Assembly (NCBI GenBank): GCA_029856375.1
Contig: JAHQWX010000017.1
Coordinates: 1-12,299, forward strand
Direction: 5' to 3'
Length of the DNA: 12,299 nt
Source of the DNA: Promethearchaeia archaeon
GTDB lineage: Archaea; Asgardarchaeota; Lokiarchaeia; Sigyniarchaeales; SOKP01
Every line of letters starts with the position of its first letter. The first letter of the stretch is position 1. Shown here in pieces: positions 1 to 7,317 of this stretch. The notes below the pieces were generated by a model that ran no database searches, had not been told where the DNA came from, and saw nothing but the letters and a program-made list of their open reading frames with translations. The position numbers and the translations under genes are program-made.

Positions 1-1811
1 AAGACATCCCAGTTGGAAGAATCGCGTTAGAAGGAATAAAGCGGTTAGAATATAGGGGTTACGATTCTGTGGGAATCGCTTCTCTTTCGAATAGTAATAT
101 TGTAATTAAGAAAGATGCGGGAAAAATCGACGAGGTACATAATAAATTGAAGCTCGACGACTTTCCCGGAAAAGTAGCGATCGCACACACCCGATGGGCT
201 ACTCATGGGTCTCCAACAAAAGTAAACAGTCACCCTCATATGGATTGTGCGAACAAAATTGCGGTTGTTCATAACGGGATAATTGAAAATTTTATGGCGC
301 TTCGGGAAGAACTTATTGAAAAGGGTCACAAAATTAAGTCTGATACTGACACCGAAGTTATTCCGCACTTAATTGAGGATAAAATATCGGAAGGATTAAG
401 TCTTAAAGATTCAATCATTGAAGTGGTTAAGATCTGTAAAGGCTCGTTCGGTTTAGCAGTGATTCATGCGGATACACCAAATACAATAATTGTCGTAAAA
501 AAGGAATCCCCTTTAGTAATAGGCATAGAACCAGGAAAAACGACTTACTGCGCTTCTGACATTCCGGCATTTCTTCCTTTAACAAGAACATGTTATATAT
601 TAAAAGATTGCGAAATGGCAATCCTTAAACCTGGAGAAGTGGAATTTTTTGAATCTCAAAGCGGTAATAGAATCGAAAAAGAATCTCAAAATGTCGAATG
701 GAGCGTGGATGCTGCAGAAAAAGGGGGATACGAGCATTTTATGTTAAAGGAGATTTACGAACAACCCACAGCTCTAAGACAAACAATGAAAATTCCGAAA
801 GAAGAAATTCGAATTTTCGCCGAAGGACTTTTATCTGCAGATATGATTTATATAACTGGCGCAGGAACATCGTTATACGCGGCTTTAGCTGGAAAGTTCA
901 TCCTATCGCACTTCTTAGGAAAATATATTCAAGCGATTGAGTGTTCCGAATTTAAAGGGAGTTTGTTAAATTGTTTAGAAGATAATTCTGCTATTATTAC
1001 AATATCGCAATCTGGAGAAACGATTGATACAATTGAGGCAATTCGTTGGGCCAAAGAAACAAAGAATGTTAAGATTTTATCAATCACAAATGTCGTAGGA
1101 TCATCTATTACTCGACATTCCGACCAAGTGATAATTACTCGAGCAGGTCCAGAAATTGGGGTAGCAGCTACGAAAACTTATTCAAGTCAAGTATTTACTC
1201 TCGGATTAATTGCAATGGAGATTGCTAAATTAAAGAAAAGGGAAACACCAGAAGAAATTCAAAAATACGAAGAAGCGTTAATGAATACGCCAGATATTGT
1301 AGAGACTTTTTTGAATAAGAATTTGGATTTTATCAAAAAAATCGTGAAAGATTTAGAAAAGCATTCAAACTATTTCTTTTTAGCTAGGGGGATTTCTATA
1401 GGAACTGCAAAAGAGGGAGGATTAAAATTAAAAGAAGTAGCTTGCAGGTTCATTGAAGGATATTCAGCAGCGTCAGCAAAGCACGGTCCAATTGCGCTAG
1501 TGAGAAAAAATTTTCCTATTGTTTTTATTGCTCCTCCAGACGAAACTTACGAGAGACTTATAGGAAATGTTATGGAATTCAAAGCAAGGGGTGGAAAGAT
1601 TATATCGTTTGTGGTTGACAGTGACAAACGGATTACTGATTTAAGTGATGTAACGATTAGAATACCACAACCAGCTAATAAATATTATAATTTATTCAGT
1701 CCCATTACATTTATTCCTGCTTTACAATTATTAGCGTATCATACTGCAATATATCACAAATTAGATCCTGATAAACCATTAAACTTAAGCAAAACAGTAA
1801 CAGTTCATTAA
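1..1811 (+). CDS. glmS: Glutamine--fructose-6-phosphate aminotransferase (isomerizing), 5'-partial
   Basis: Makes glucosamine-6-phosphate from fructose-6-phosphate and glutamine, the first committed step to UDP-GlcNAc, in the cytoplasm. The reading frame is already open at base 3 and reads DIPVGRIALEG then KRLEYRGYDS, so the gene begins before the window. Only about a dozen residues are missing, but these include the expected N-terminal catalytic Cys of the glutaminase. The first in-frame GTG (base 69) is internal. Visible glutaminase motifs: HTRWATHGSPT (about base 186), VVHNGIIENF and SDTDTEVIPHL. Two SIS sugar-isomerase domains follow: GAGTSLYAALAGK, SQSGETIDT and AGPEIGVAATKT, then ARGISIGTAKEGGLKLKE. 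The isomerase residues corresponding to E. coli Glu488 (KLKE), His504 (KHGP) and Lys603 (C-terminal NLSKTVTV) are all present. Visible length is 602 residues, normal for the family. One oddity is that the usual GELKHGP motif reads ASAKHGP. It converges on the next gene with an 8-base gap; no terminator was seen. Confidence 0.95.
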   Translation, partial: DIPVGRIALEGIKRLEYRGYDSVGIASLSNSNIVIKKDAGKIDEVHNKLKLDDFPGKVAIAHTRWATHGSPTKVNSHPHMDCANKIAVVHNGIIENFMALREELIEKGHKIKSDTDTEVIPHLIEDKISEGLSLKDSIIEVVKICKGSFGLAVIHADTPNTIIVVKKESPLVIGIEPGKTTYCASDIPAFLPLTRTCYILKDCEMAILKPGEVEFFESQSGNRIEKESQNVEWSVDAAEKGGYEHFMLKEIYEQPTALRQTMKIPKEEIRIFAEGLLSADMIYITGAGTSLYAALAGKFILSHFLGKYIQAIECSEFKGSLLNCLEDNSAIITISQSGETIDTIEAIRWAKETKNVKILSITNVVGSSITRHSDQVIITRAGPEIGVAATKTYSSQVFTLGLIAMEIAKLKKRETPEEIQKYEEALMNTPDIVETFLNKNLDFIKKIVKDLEKHSNYFFLARGISIGTAKEGGLKLKEVACRFIEGYSAASAKHGPIALVRKNFPIVFIAPPDETYERLIGNVMEFKARGGKIISFVVDSDKRITDLSDVTIRIPQPANKYYNLFSPITFIPALQLLAYHTAIYHKLDPDKPLNLSKTVTVH

Positions 1812-1819
1812 AATTTGCT

Positions 1820-2686
1820 TTATCCTAAAATTGGATTAAGCTTCTGGGCCAAAATTCCTGGGGATTCTCCCAGGAAGCTCTCAGGACTAGCAGTTAGAAT
1901 GTAATAGAAAGGCATAAATATAGATTCTTCAGAAGGACCAACTCCAGAATTGACGATATAAACCCATTTTCTCTGATCTTCTATGTTTGACTGGCGATAT
2001 TTCCATTCCAATGTATCTACTTCCGGAATTTTCCCGACATTTCTTAATAATTCTCCTACTGCGTCGAAATCAATACCGAATGTTATAATGGGAGATAAAT
2101 CAAACGACGCTATGCATATACCTTCCAATCCATAGTCCCTCATTTCGTTTAGGAAGTTTTCACAAGTAAGGCGCGTTTCTTCTTTTTTATCTTCGATTAT
2201 TTTCCTCGCTTGGGCATCAGTAAGTATTTCGATAATTCTCTCTTTTTCTTCCGGTAAAATTGGTTTTTCCGAGCCAAGAGGGATTTTATTTTGAATAATC
2301 CATTCGTAAACCATTTGTATTTTCTGTTTAACGCTGTTTTCATTCAGATACATTTCGGTCTGAAGCGTAATTAGAACATTTCCCTTTATTCTGTGGGGAT
2401 CAACTTGTTTAGCTAAGCTACTCGCAGTTTCTTTACTCAACGGAACATATTCTAATTGTGAGAGTTTTCTCTCGAGATTTTTCGAAAATTCGAATATGGC
2501 GGAAATAAATCCAGAAGTTAGGTCAAATGATTCTTCTGGAGTAAGATCACCAACGACATGTTCTGTCGCAGCTGAAAAATCGTAGAATCGCATATACAAT
2601 GGAATACCCTCAGGTTGAGACTGGATTTCCAAGTTGTAGTAAGGATATCCCGCGGTTGTGATAACTTGAAGGCTATATATTGTCAT
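1820..2686 (-). CDS. Longin-like (Asgard-type) protein of unknown function
   Basis: A 288-residue soluble protein with no signal peptide, membrane segment or catalytic motif. The N-terminus (IYSLQVITTAGYPYYNLEI, residues 3-21) followed by a helix reading DLTSGFISAIFEFSKNL (residues 55-71) resembles the opening strand-helix layout of longin/TRAPP-like proteins, a group expanded in Asgard archaea, where they are proposed to partner small GTPases. Residues about 115-185 are charged and helical. Residues 186-288 (LEGICIASFDLSPIITFGID, then KWVYIVNSGVGPSEESIF) look like a second alpha/beta domain, possibly another longin- or roadblock-like fold. The resemblance is from memory of sequence pattern only; no function should be transferred. 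The ATG at 2686 has no Shine-Dalgarno sequence, consistent with a leaderless message. The gene stands alone: convergent with glmS and 137 bases downstream of leuS. The CDS itself is convincing; the family call is tentative. Confidence 0.5.
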   Translation of the reverse strand: MTIYSLQVITTAGYPYYNLEIQSQPEGIPLYMRFYDFSAATEHVVGDLTPEESFDLTSGFISAIFEFSKNLERKLSQLEYVPLSKETASSLAKQVDPHRIKGNVLITLQTEMYLNENSVKQKIQMVYEWIIQNKIPLGSEKPILPEEKERIIEILTDAQARKIIEDKKEETRLTCENFLNEMRDYGLEGICIASFDLSPIITFGIDFDAVGELLRNVGKIPEVDTLEWKYRQSNIEDQRKWVYIVNSGVGPSEESIFMPFYYILTASPESFLGESPGILAQKLNPILG

Positions 2687-2802
2687 TTGCGATTTATCAG
2701 ATTATTCTCTACTTATTTAGTAAATAATCTTAATAATGAGATAAATAATTTATTGAAAATATCAATAATAAAACCGATTTTTTTTCAGTTTTCCTCGATA
2801 TT

Positions 2803-2809
2803 AAAAAAA
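2803..2809 (-). terminator. Possible oligo-T terminator after leuS
   Basis: On the minus strand a run of seven T begins about 14 bases after the leuS stop codon, inside the AT-rich gap before the longin-like gene. Archaeal transcription can end at oligo-T tracts without a hairpin. No stable stem was seen. In such AT-rich DNA a T7 run can occur by chance, so support is weak. Confidence 0.25.
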
Positions 2810-2823
2810 TAATTCCCAAAGAA

Positions 2824-5613
2824 TTACTGAATAATAATTCCTGGTTTTCCAGGTAAGGCTTGTTTTGCCTTACTTTCGTCGATTTCCTTCTCTAAAAAGA
2901 TTTCCACTTCGCATTCAAACTTTTGTTTTACATTAGCTTTAATATCTTCAAAGAATTGTTTTTCGCTCTTTGCGTCTAAAAGAGTTTTTGAATAACCCCC
3001 AATGTTCTTCAAAACATTACCGATGATCTTACTAATCTCCTTTCCATACTTTTTCATATTGTCGTTTTTCATAATTTCCTTCATAATTTCTCCCTGATTT
3101 TTAGTCTTCTCTGTCAATGGCATAAAAATCGAGAATAAATCGTATTTCCATTCATCTGCGATTATTAATTTTATGGTATTGATCTCTTTCTCTTTTAAAA
3201 CCTGTACGATGCTTTTGATGTCGTCAATGGTGTTATTCATCAATTTCCACTTGTAATCGTTTTCTTCAGTAATAAAATCTTTATTATAATCAGGCCATTT
3301 TGCTAGACTTAGTAGATTCTCGTGTCCTGTTTTTTCCCATAATTCTTCTGTTATATGAGGGATAAAAGGATGTAGTAATAATAGCAAATACTCCTGACAC
3401 GATTTAAATAACTCTTCGATAACGCTATTAATTTTATAAACTCGTAAATTTGAAACGAATTGAATTATTTCGTTTATAGCGTCTCTAATCGCAATTTTAT
3501 TCATATTTTCTGTGACTAATTGAATAGTTTTGTGTAATTGGTATTCAATTAATTCGTCGTTTACATTTCTTTCGCTCCGTTTTTTCATATCAGAATCTAA
3601 GAAGAGACTCCATAGACCAGAAACGAATTTAAATGCAAAACTCACTCCCTGATCAGACCATTCTAATCCTTTTTCTGGACTAGCTCCAAATAAAATAAAA
3701 AACCTTGCTGCATCCGCTCCATATTTTCCAACAACTTCCTCTGGAGAAACCGTGTTCCCATAACTTTTACTCATTTTAACGCTTTTTAATACATATTTAG
3801 TTCCACATCTTTTACAAGTCTCGTCGTTCATTTCAGCTCTCATAGCAAACGCATCGCATTTAGGACAATATGGATGTGCTTTGTTTATCATACCTTGAGT
3901 GAGTAATCTTTGAAAAGGCTCATCGAATTTATGAAGATCCAAATCTCTCGCTACTTTAGTGAAAAATCTTGCGTATATCAAGTGCATAACTGCGTGTTCT
4001 ATGCCTCCAATATATTGATCGACATTGCCCCAGTAATTTACTACTTCTTTCCTATATGGAAAAACCTCAAACTCTGGTCTAGGCGGATCGCAGAAAGCAA
4101 AAAAATACCAAGAGCTATCAATGAAAGTATCCATTGTATCGGTTTCGCGCTTTCCCGGCTTTCCACATTTTGGACATTTTGTGTTGATAAAGCTTTCGCT
4201 AGTTTCTAAAGGATTCCCCTTTCCTGTAAATTTAACATCCTTGGGCAATAAAACCGGTAAATCTTCGTAAGGTACTGAGACTGTTCCGCAATCATTGCAG
4301 TATATAACTGGAATGGGACACCCCCAATATCGTTGTCGAGAAATACCCCAATCTCTTAATTTATAATTCACTGTTGCGTTCCCCATTCTCATTTTGTCTA
4401 ACTTCTCAGTTATTACGTTTATTGCGTTTCGGTTTGCCATTCCGTTGAATTCTTCGGAATTTACTAAAACACCATCCGCTTCGTAAGCGCGAGTCATTTT
4501 ATCTACACTAATTTCGTAATCGAAAGGTTGAATGACTATTTTAATAGGAATATTGTATTTTTTTGCGAATTCGAAATCGCGCTGGTCGTGAGCAGGGACG
4601 GCCATAACTGCACCAGCGCCGTACTCATAAATTACAAAGTTGCTGATATATACGGGCACTTCTTCTTTTGTCATCGGATTAATGCAGTATTTCCCAATAA
4701 ACATTCCTTTCTTTTCTGCTTCAAGATCAGTTCTTTTAAACTTGTCCTCCTTCATTACTTCGTTATAAAGTTCCTCAAACTCATTTTCATACTCTGTCCC
4801 TTTTACCCAATCGCGCACCCAAGGGTGTTCTGGGGCAAATATCATGAATGTAACGCCGTAGAGAGTGTCGGGTCGGGTGGTAAAAATATCAATTGTTCTA
4901 TCTTCTCCTACTATGGGAAATCTGATTATGGAACCCTCCGAGCGACCGATCCAATTTCTTTGCATTATTTTAACCTTCTCGGGCCACTCAACAGTATCTA
5001 GTCCGTCTAGAAGCTCATCTGCATAATCTCTAATTTTTAAAAACCATTGAGTGAGAAATTTCTGTTCGACATCGGAATTGCAGCGCCAACACTTACCACC
5101 TTGCGCTTGCTCGTTCGCGAGAACAGTAACACATTTATCGCACCAATTCACGTAGCTCTCTTGCCTATACGCCAATCCTTTTTCTAACATTTTTAAGAAA
5201 AACCACTGATCCCAATGATAGTAATTGGGATCGTGAGAGTAAATTTCCCGAGACCAATCGTACGATAGTCCAATACTTTTTTGCTGGCTTTTCATTATGC
5301 TTATATTTCGGTCCGTCCACTCTTCAGGATTTGCCCCTTCGTCGATAGCTGCGTTCTCTGCGGGCATACCAAAGGAGTCGTATCCCATAGGATACAATAC
5401 ATTGCATCCGTTCATTCTCTTGAATCTCGTAAACGAGTCGCCGATTGTATAATTTCTTAAATGGCCCATATGTAGTTTTCCGGAAGGATACGGGTACATT
5501 TCTAAAATATAATATTTTTCCTTCTTAGTATCCATCTCAACTTTGAAGATATTCTCTTTTTTCCACCGATCTTGCCATTTTTTCTCGATTTCTCTCGGAT
5601 TATACTCACTCAT
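2824..5613 (-). CDS. leuS: Leucyl-tRNA synthetase, bacterial-type body with archaeal-like C-terminal region
   Basis: Charges tRNA-Leu with leucine. The class I signatures are HMGH (residues 48-51) and KMSKS (613-617). The CP1 editing domain carries TTRPDTLYG (245-253) and AVPAHDQRDF with the universal editing Asp at 343. Zinc-type cysteine clusters lie at C158/C161 with C175/C178, and just before KMSKS at C583/C586 with C600/C603; further CxxC pairs sit between. The body is bacterial-type: WPEKVKIMQRNWIGRSEG and VDQYIGGIEHAVMHLIYARF are hallmarks of bacterial LeuRS. The C-terminus is different. Instead of the usual bacterial ending with a valine-rich VPGKLVNIVV-like tail, residues about 800-929 contain KLIIADEWKYD, IMKEIMKNDNMKKYGKEISK and a final KQALPGKPGIIIQ, which resemble the archaeal/eukaryotic LeuRS C-terminal region. 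Length 929 is slightly above typical bacterial LeuRS. The ATG start is preceded by AGGT eight bases upstream. Function is certain; the chimeric reading is an inference. Confidence 0.96.
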   Translation of the reverse strand: MSEYNPREIEKKWQDRWKKENIFKVEMDTKKEKYYILEMYPYPSGKLHMGHLRNYTIGDSFTRFKRMNGCNVLYPMGYDSFGMPAENAAIDEGANPEEWTDRNISIMKSQQKSIGLSYDWSREIYSHDPNYYHWDQWFFLKMLEKGLAYRQESYVNWCDKCVTVLANEQAQGGKCWRCNSDVEQKFLTQWFLKIRDYADELLDGLDTVEWPEKVKIMQRNWIGRSEGSIIRFPIVGEDRTIDIFTTRPDTLYGVTFMIFAPEHPWVRDWVKGTEYENEFEELYNEVMKEDKFKRTDLEAEKKGMFIGKYCINPMTKEEVPVYISNFVIYEYGAGAVMAVPAHDQRDFEFAKKYNIPIKIVIQPFDYEISVDKMTRAYEADGVLVNSEEFNGMANRNAINVITEKLDKMRMGNATVNYKLRDWGISRQRYWGCPIPVIYCNDCGTVSVPYEDLPVLLPKDVKFTGKGNPLETSESFINTKCPKCGKPGKRETDTMDTFIDSSWYFFAFCDPPRPEFEVFPYRKEVVNYWGNVDQYIGGIEHAVMHLIYARFFTKVARDLDLHKFDEPFQRLLTQGMINKAHPYCPKCDAFAMRAEMNDETCKRCGTKYVLKSVKMSKSYGNTVSPEEVVGKYGADAARFFILFGASPEKGLEWSDQGVSFAFKFVSGLWSLFLDSDMKKRSERNVNDELIEYQLHKTIQLVTENMNKIAIRDAINEIIQFVSNLRVYKINSVIEELFKSCQEYLLLLLHPFIPHITEELWEKTGHENLLSLAKWPDYNKDFITEENDYKWKLMNNTIDDIKSIVQVLKEKEINTIKLIIADEWKYDLFSIFMPLTEKTKNQGEIMKEIMKNDNMKKYGKEISKIIGNVLKNIGGYSKTLLDAKSEKQFFEDIKANVKQKFECEVEIFLEKEIDESKAKQALPGKPGIIIQ

Positions 5614-5621
5614 TTTAACTG

Positions 5622-5625
5622 ACCT
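5622..5625 (-). promoter_or_regulatory. Shine-Dalgarno-like AGGT before leuS
   Basis: On the minus strand AGGT precedes the leuS ATG with eight intervening bases and can pair with the CACCUCC end of archaeal 16S rRNA. It supports the chosen start. Only four bases match. Confidence 0.4.
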
Positions 5626-5645
5626 ACGCTAATTACTTTAAAATG

Positions 5646-5659
5646 AATAATTTACATTT
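5646..5659 (-). promoter_or_regulatory. Possible TATA-like element upstream of leuS
   Basis: The 110-base gap between leuS and the VOC gene holds no gene. On the minus strand an AAATGTAAATTATT stretch would place a transcription start about 25 bases downstream, leaving a short leader that contains the AGGT site. The whole gap is AT-rich, so several other positions would fit as well. A separate leuS promoter is plausible, its exact location is not. Confidence 0.2.
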
Positions 5660-5723
5660 TATCAATTTTATTGTTTTTCTATTAATTCCATAGAAAGATT
5701 GTGTGTAGAGTTACAGAAATTAA

Positions 5724-6131
5724 TTATTGTAATGAAGTGATTTTTTTGTATTGATCTTCTGGGATCTTGTCTCTTACAACCTCGAAAACCTCTAATAGAA
5801 CGCGATCGGGAGCCTCAACCATAACATACTTCCAATAGCCCAGATTACTAATATCTTTTTTAAATTCAAATCCTTTTCCCTTCATATGACCTACTAGAGA
5901 CTCTAGGTTGTCTGTCTCAATCCCTAAATGATGAATACCACCTCGACCTTGATCTTTAGGGGGCTGATCGTAAAAATTAATTTTAGAAGAGCCTATTTCA
6001 ATCATTACATTTCGAGCCCCTGCCATTTTCATGTCAAATAGAATTTCTGCTCCAAACATTTCTTGATAAAAATGGAGGCTTTTGTCAATATCAGAGGCGA
6101 ATAGATGGGCATGATGTAAACTAGATTTCAT
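5724..6131 (-). CDS. VOC-superfamily (glyoxalase/epimerase-like) metalloprotein
   Basis: A 135-residue single protein of the vicinal oxygen chelate superfamily, made of two paired beta-alpha-beta-beta-beta modules. The first opens with HHAHLFASDIDKSLHFYQEM, matching the family pattern His, seven residues to Asp, then FY; His7 is the likely first metal ligand. MIEIG (residues 43-47) ends this module. The second opens with GIHHLGIETDNL (66-77), with a metal-ligand His in the HH pair, and ends with RVLLEVFEV containing Glu114. The length fits methylmalonyl-CoA epimerases and small glyoxalase-like proteins, and GIHHLGIETDN recalls the epimerase motif, but substrate cannot be assigned: no mutase or carboxylase gene is nearby. 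It lies 25 bases after the glycosyltransferase gene on the same strand, so the two may share a transcript. The ATG is preceded by AGGT at seven bases. Confidence 0.8.
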   Translation of the reverse strand: MKSSLHHAHLFASDIDKSLHFYQEMFGAEILFDMKMAGARNVMIEIGSSKINFYDQPPKDQGRGGIHHLGIETDNLESLVGHMKGKGFEFKKDISNLGYWKYVMVEAPDRVLLEVFEVVRDKIPEDQYKKITSLQ

Positions 6132-6138
6132 ATTTTTA

Positions 6139-6142
6139 ACCT
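6139..6142 (-). promoter_or_regulatory. Shine-Dalgarno-like AGGT before the VOC gene
   Basis: On the minus strand AGGT lies seven bases before the ATG at 6131, within the 25-base gap after the glycosyltransferase gene. A ribosome site placed in so short a gap fits translation from a shared message and supports this start. Confidence 0.4.
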
Positions 6143-6156
6143 AATTTTGTTTGTAA

Positions 6157-7254
6157 TTATTTTTGGGTGCGTTTGAGAAAAAGTTCTTTTATTTTTATTG
6201 CTTTTCTATAAAGTACTTCAATTCTATTACCGATTTTTTCAAAATTATGTAATTCATCTGTGATAACATACGCATTTTTCATAATTTTCTCACTAAAGGT
6301 ATTTTCATTTAAGATTTTTTCGATCCCCGCGACGAATTCACTATGGGTTTTAGCTTTAATGCACGATTTGTTATGAATTAGCCAATCAATGGGTTCTATA
6401 TCGCGCGCAACGATAGGTAATTTACATACGGCAGCTTCCATTAGTGGTATTCCTTGATTCTCTATATAAGAGGGGAACAGAAGCATATCAGAGCCGTAAT
6501 ATGGTTCGCAAATGTTTTCGTAAAAACCAGTAAAAATACAATTTTTCAAAGGGGGGATATTTTTCTTTACATAATCTTTTATTGGACCTACCCACACAAA
6601 CCAGTAATCTGGTAAATCTTTTGCGCATTTATAAAATTCTTTAGGACCTTTTCGCTGCCAAGTATATCCTACATTTAAAATGATTGTTGCGTTTAAAGGT
6701 ACATTATATTTTTCATTAAGAAATTTTCTGAAATTTTGCCGGTATTCTTTTTTTTCTTTGAATTTTTCGAATTTAATTCCATTACTTACTGCGTAGATTG
6801 GCGGCTTCTTCTTAAGATTTAGTCTTTTGAGAGATTTTTTAGAAAACTCCGTGGGTGTGATAATCAAGTGCGCAACATTATACAATCTTTTTAGATACCA
6901 CCGCATGATGCTGTTAAAGACTTTCACATCTGGCAGAAAACCTCCCTCTAAATCTTCTATGGTTGTATGTGCATGCTGTACCACGGCTGCGTTGTATTTT
7001 TTTTTATTAGTCCATAATTGATATATAGTCAGCGGATCAAAAGTTGACCCCGCAATAACATCTACTTCTTCTTTTTTGATCCACTTAGGAATGTATTTAT
7101 CTTCGCTAGGAATCCACACTTTGTGGCCTTTAGTTTTTAAAGTATTAATAACATCCCAAGTGTTTGTTTCAATACCCCCTACGGTTTTAACTTGCATATA
7201 TTTCTTATAAATATGAAAGTTTTCAATGAAGATAATATTAAGAGGTTTTTCCAT
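6157..7254 (-). CDS. GT4-type (GT-B fold) glycosyltransferase, possibly membrane-lipid directed
   Basis: A 365-residue retaining-type glycosyltransferase. The N-terminal Rossmann half opens with a beta strand (LNIIFI), the acceptor-side glycine loop GGIETNTWDV (26-35), and QHAHTTIEDLEGGF (93-106). The C-terminal nucleotide-sugar half has VGYTWQRKGPKEF (195-207), the segment where GT4 enzymes contact donor phosphates, and LLFPSYIENQGIPLMEAA with the EX7E pair at Glu265 and Glu273. No transmembrane helix or signal peptide is seen, so it would be cytoplasmic or peripheral to the membrane; basic stretches (KKLKRLNLKKK-like, residues 139-150) could contact lipid. The HAHTTxED segment and following LIITPTEFSKKSL recall diacylglycerol glucosyltransferases of Gram-positive bacteria, so a glycolipid role is a reasonable guess from memory, not proven. 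Other options are N-glycan or surface polysaccharide assembly. It is divergent from lipS1 and probably leads a two-gene unit with the VOC gene. Confidence 0.85.
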   Translation of the reverse strand: MEKPLNIIFIENFHIYKKYMQVKTVGGIETNTWDVINTLKTKGHKVWIPSEDKYIPKWIKKEEVDVIAGSTFDPLTIYQLWTNKKKYNAAVVQHAHTTIEDLEGGFLPDVKVFNSIMRWYLKRLYNVAHLIITPTEFSKKSLKRLNLKKKPPIYAVSNGIKFEKFKEKKEYRQNFRKFLNEKYNVPLNATIILNVGYTWQRKGPKEFYKCAKDLPDYWFVWVGPIKDYVKKNIPPLKNCIFTGFYENICEPYYGSDMLLFPSYIENQGIPLMEAAVCKLPIVARDIEPIDWLIHNKSCIKAKTHSEFVAGIEKILNENTFSEKIMKNAYVITDELHNFEKIGNRIEVLYRKAIKIKELFLKRTQK

Positions 7255-7283
7255 AATTTTTTCATATAATTTGAATTAAGTTG

Positions 7284-7296
7284 TATTAAATAATAT
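7284..7296 (+). promoter_or_regulatory. Possible TATA-box region of the lipS1 operon
   Basis: The 63-base gap between the divergent glycosyltransferase and lipS1 genes is almost all A and T. TATTAAATAATAT is centred about 27 bases before the lipS1 ATG. With no Shine-Dalgarno sequence in front of that ATG, this spacing fits a leaderless archaeal transcript. The same AT block could serve the opposite-strand gene. Base composition makes any TATA call here uncertain. Confidence 0.3.
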
Positions 7297-7317
7297 TGAT
7301 ATATTTTAAAAAAATCT

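Noticed and set aside
69..71. GTG at base 69 as the start of glmS
   Set aside because: The frame is open upstream to the window edge and encodes conserved GlmS residues (KRLEYRGYDS), so the codon is an internal valine.
2687..2823. Small RNA or tRNA in the gap between leuS and the longin-like gene
   Set aside because: The stretch is almost entirely A and T with no cloverleaf or stable stem; the T8 on the plus strand (2778-2785) follows no convincing hairpin.
3910..4209. 99-codon open frame on the plus strand
   Set aside because: Antisense to conserved LeuRS catalytic sequence and without family signatures.
4528..5001. 157-codon open frame on the plus strand
   Set aside because: It lies wholly antisense to leuS over the conserved CP1 editing domain and shows no recognisable domain; it is a by-product of the real gene.
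5724..6131. Methylmalonyl-CoA epimerase as a firm call
   Set aside because: Length and the GIHH segment fit, but no methylmalonyl-CoA mutase or carboxylase gene is nearby and VOC sequences are too similar to assign a substrate by eye.
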